Source: Flavobacteriaceae bacterium (GTDB lineage Bacteria > Bacteroidota > Bacteroidia > Flavobacteriales > Weeksellaceae). Taken from it: 7,182 bases of DNA. Positions 6,325 through 7,182 of this stretch are shown piece after piece. The notes below the pieces were generated by a model. That model was not told the DNA's origin. It worked only from the letters and a program-made list of their open reading frames with translations, and made no database searches. The position numbers were made by a program, and so were the translations under genes. The DNA is taken from the NCBI GenBank assembly GCA_031289875.1, contig JAITOO010000116.1, forward strand, positions 1 to 7,182. Reading direction: 5' to 3'. The first letter of the stretch is position 1. Every line of letters starts with the position of its first letter.

Positions 6325-6513
6325 AAAGGAATATTTTCCATAAAATTGTGCGAAACAGTCTATTATCGTTAGCGGAAAGGGGGGGGTATTTCGACAAACG
6401 CTTCGGACAACAAACTTCAATTTTTCATTGAAGCAACAAGCAAGTCGATATTCCGTGTACGCCAGTCGTTCATTCCAACGAACACAACAAACTAAGTCGT
6501 TCAACATACACAC
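6298..6513 (-). CDS. doubtful 71-residue ORF in a GC-richer island
   Basis: An ATG-started frame (MCMLNDLVCCVRWNERLAYT onward) ends inside the terminator hairpin with KKGCCYKK. It is Cys-rich (eight or so) with no recognisable domain and no TAnnTTTG element before it. A run of eight Gs on the plus strand (6379-6386) is read as two Pro and neighbours. The ending in the hairpin and the lack of family likeness argue for a spurious ORF over a higher-GC stretch, perhaps a dispersed intergenic repeat. Confidence 0.12.
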   Translation of the reverse strand: MCMLNDLVCCVRWNERLAYTEYRLACCFNEKLKFVVRSVCRNTPPFPLTIIDCFAQFYGKYSFKKGCCYKK

Positions 6514-6548
6514 ATTTAAACTTTATTATTTATTTATTATTAGCCAAG
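6325..6548. other. GC-richer intergenic island with G8 tract and small hairpins
   Basis: Between two terminators, the part from about 6345 to 6500 is visibly richer in G and C than its flanks. It holds eight consecutive Gs (6379-6386), a hairpin CTTCAAT-TTTTC-ATTGAAG (about 6416-6434) and TCGTT-AACGA pairing near 6467-6482. No promoter was found for either strand. It could be a dispersed repeat, a structured RNA or a remnant of another gene; nothing decides between these here. Confidence 0.4.
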
Positions 6549-6577
6549 ACCGCTGAAATTTTTCAGCGGTTTTATTT
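6549..6577 (+). terminator. intrinsic terminator hairpin
   Basis: ACCGCTGAAA (6549-6558) and TTTCAGCGGT (6561-6570) are perfect complements with the central bases forming the loop, followed by TTTATTT. The direction is plus. The gene or RNA it terminates is unclear: it is either a second stop behind the 5998 promoter unit or the relic of a lost unit. Confidence 0.75.
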
Positions 6578-6589
6578 GATTTATCGGGG

Positions 6590-6728
6590 TTACGTGTAGA
6601 GGAAGTGTTTTTTTAACTTTTCAATTTCCTCTTTCAATCGCCGGTTTTAACGATTGGTTTTTCTCCTGCCATTTATTTATTGTATTGTTCAAATCCTGTA
6701 AAATATAGTCCGGATGTTGCAATAGACA
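6590..6728 (-). pseudogene. frame-shifted coding remnant ending in a coiled-coil-like helix
   Basis: One minus-strand frame (6728-6624) reads QHPDYILQDLNNTINKWQEK and then NQSLKPA; shifting by one base near 6638 continues as LKEEIEKLKKHFLYT to a TAA at 6592-6590. Together these look like a helical, charged C-terminus with heptad-spaced Leu. There is no start codon and a stop precedes the first part, so the gene is broken. The opposite strand is also open here with hydrophobic residues, which leaves the assignment uncertain. I do not recognise the family. Confidence 0.35.
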
Positions 6729-6744
6729 TTAAGAACCCCAAAAA

Positions 6745-6938
6745 ATGAATAACGGAAATAATAACCAAAGAATTTTTCAGCGATGTTGGCGAAAAGTTAT
6801 TAATCAAAGCTATTTCTTGATGAGGCAGACAGGATATGTAGAAACGTTTCACCTGAAAACAAAGAAGTGTACGAAAAACTGTTGCAGGCAAAAGACGAGC
6901 AAATCGCTTTGCTAAAAAATCTATTGGAGAAAAAATAA
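6745..6938 (+). pseudogene. degenerate small gene with frameshifts, coiled-coil C-terminus
   Basis: Three plus-strand frames carry protein-like pieces in sequence. ATG 6745 begins MNNGNNNQRIF; the next frame (6749-6817) reads TKEFFSDVGEKLLIKAIS before a TGA; the third (6804-6935) reads LFLDEADRICRNVSPENK and then KEVYEKLLQAKDEQIALLKN to a TAA at 6936-6938. The last part is a strongly amphipathic helix of the type often seen at the end of small XRE-type repressors in Bacteroidota, but no helix-turn-helix is visible. At least two frame changes are needed, so it is probably a pseudogene. It ends 13 bases from the convergent reductase stop. Confidence 0.4.
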
Positions 6939-6951
6939 CCGTTGGAATTTT

Positions 6952-7182
<231 letters not shown>

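Noticed and set aside
6686..6700. tRNA T-loop-like GTTCAAATCC
   Set aside because: The flanking bases do not form a T-stem and no acceptor or anticodon arms are present at the right distances.
6673..6891. 72-residue minus-strand ORF, hydrophobic
   Set aside because: It is antisense to the plus-strand coiled-coil remnant; hydrophobic residues are the expected antisense reading of charged helical codons.

Overview
The window looks like ordinary chromosome from a low-to-moderate GC member of the Bacteroidota, most likely a Flavobacteriia-type organism. The reasons are the promoters of the TAnnTTTG type (TACCTTTG, TATCTTTG, TACTTTTG), the absence of clear Shine-Dalgarno sequences, the A-rich stretches before start codons, and a lipoprotein amylase. 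The genus cannot be named from this stretch alone.

Layout: the left edge carries a minus-strand nicotinate phosphoribosyltransferase (pncB) whose C-terminus lies outside the window. A divergent promoter region (about 1110-1273) separates it from a plus-strand GH13 alpha-amylase-family lipoprotein (1274-3133). After a 200-base convergent gap comes a compact minus-strand block, transcribed in the order tadA, rlmH, CPBP-family membrane protease, rdgB. The last three overlap by 8 and 16 bases and are almost certainly one operon; tadA sits 163 bases upstream with its own good promoter and no clear terminator after it. The right edge holds the C-terminal 76 residues of a minus-strand thioredoxin-reductase-like ferredoxin-NADP reductase.

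Between tadA and that reductase lie almost 1.2 kb with no intact conserved gene. This stretch holds a near-ideal Bacteroidota promoter (TTTG-N20-TATCTTTG), followed about 290 bases later by a strong intrinsic terminator, so it looks like an orphan transcription unit, either a small RNA or a decayed small gene. Next come a GC-richer island with a run of eight Gs, a second terminator hairpin, and two frame-shifted coding remnants ending in coiled-coil-like helices, one per strand.

Functionally the intact genes are housekeeping: NAD salvage (pncB), tRNA wobble editing (tadA), 23S rRNA methylation (rlmH), nucleotide-pool sanitation (rdgB) and flavin redox. The amylase lipoprotein and the CPBP protease are accessory. 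I see no clear evidence of a new multi-gene system. The item most worth a second look is the orphan promoter-to-terminator unit at 5998-6324.
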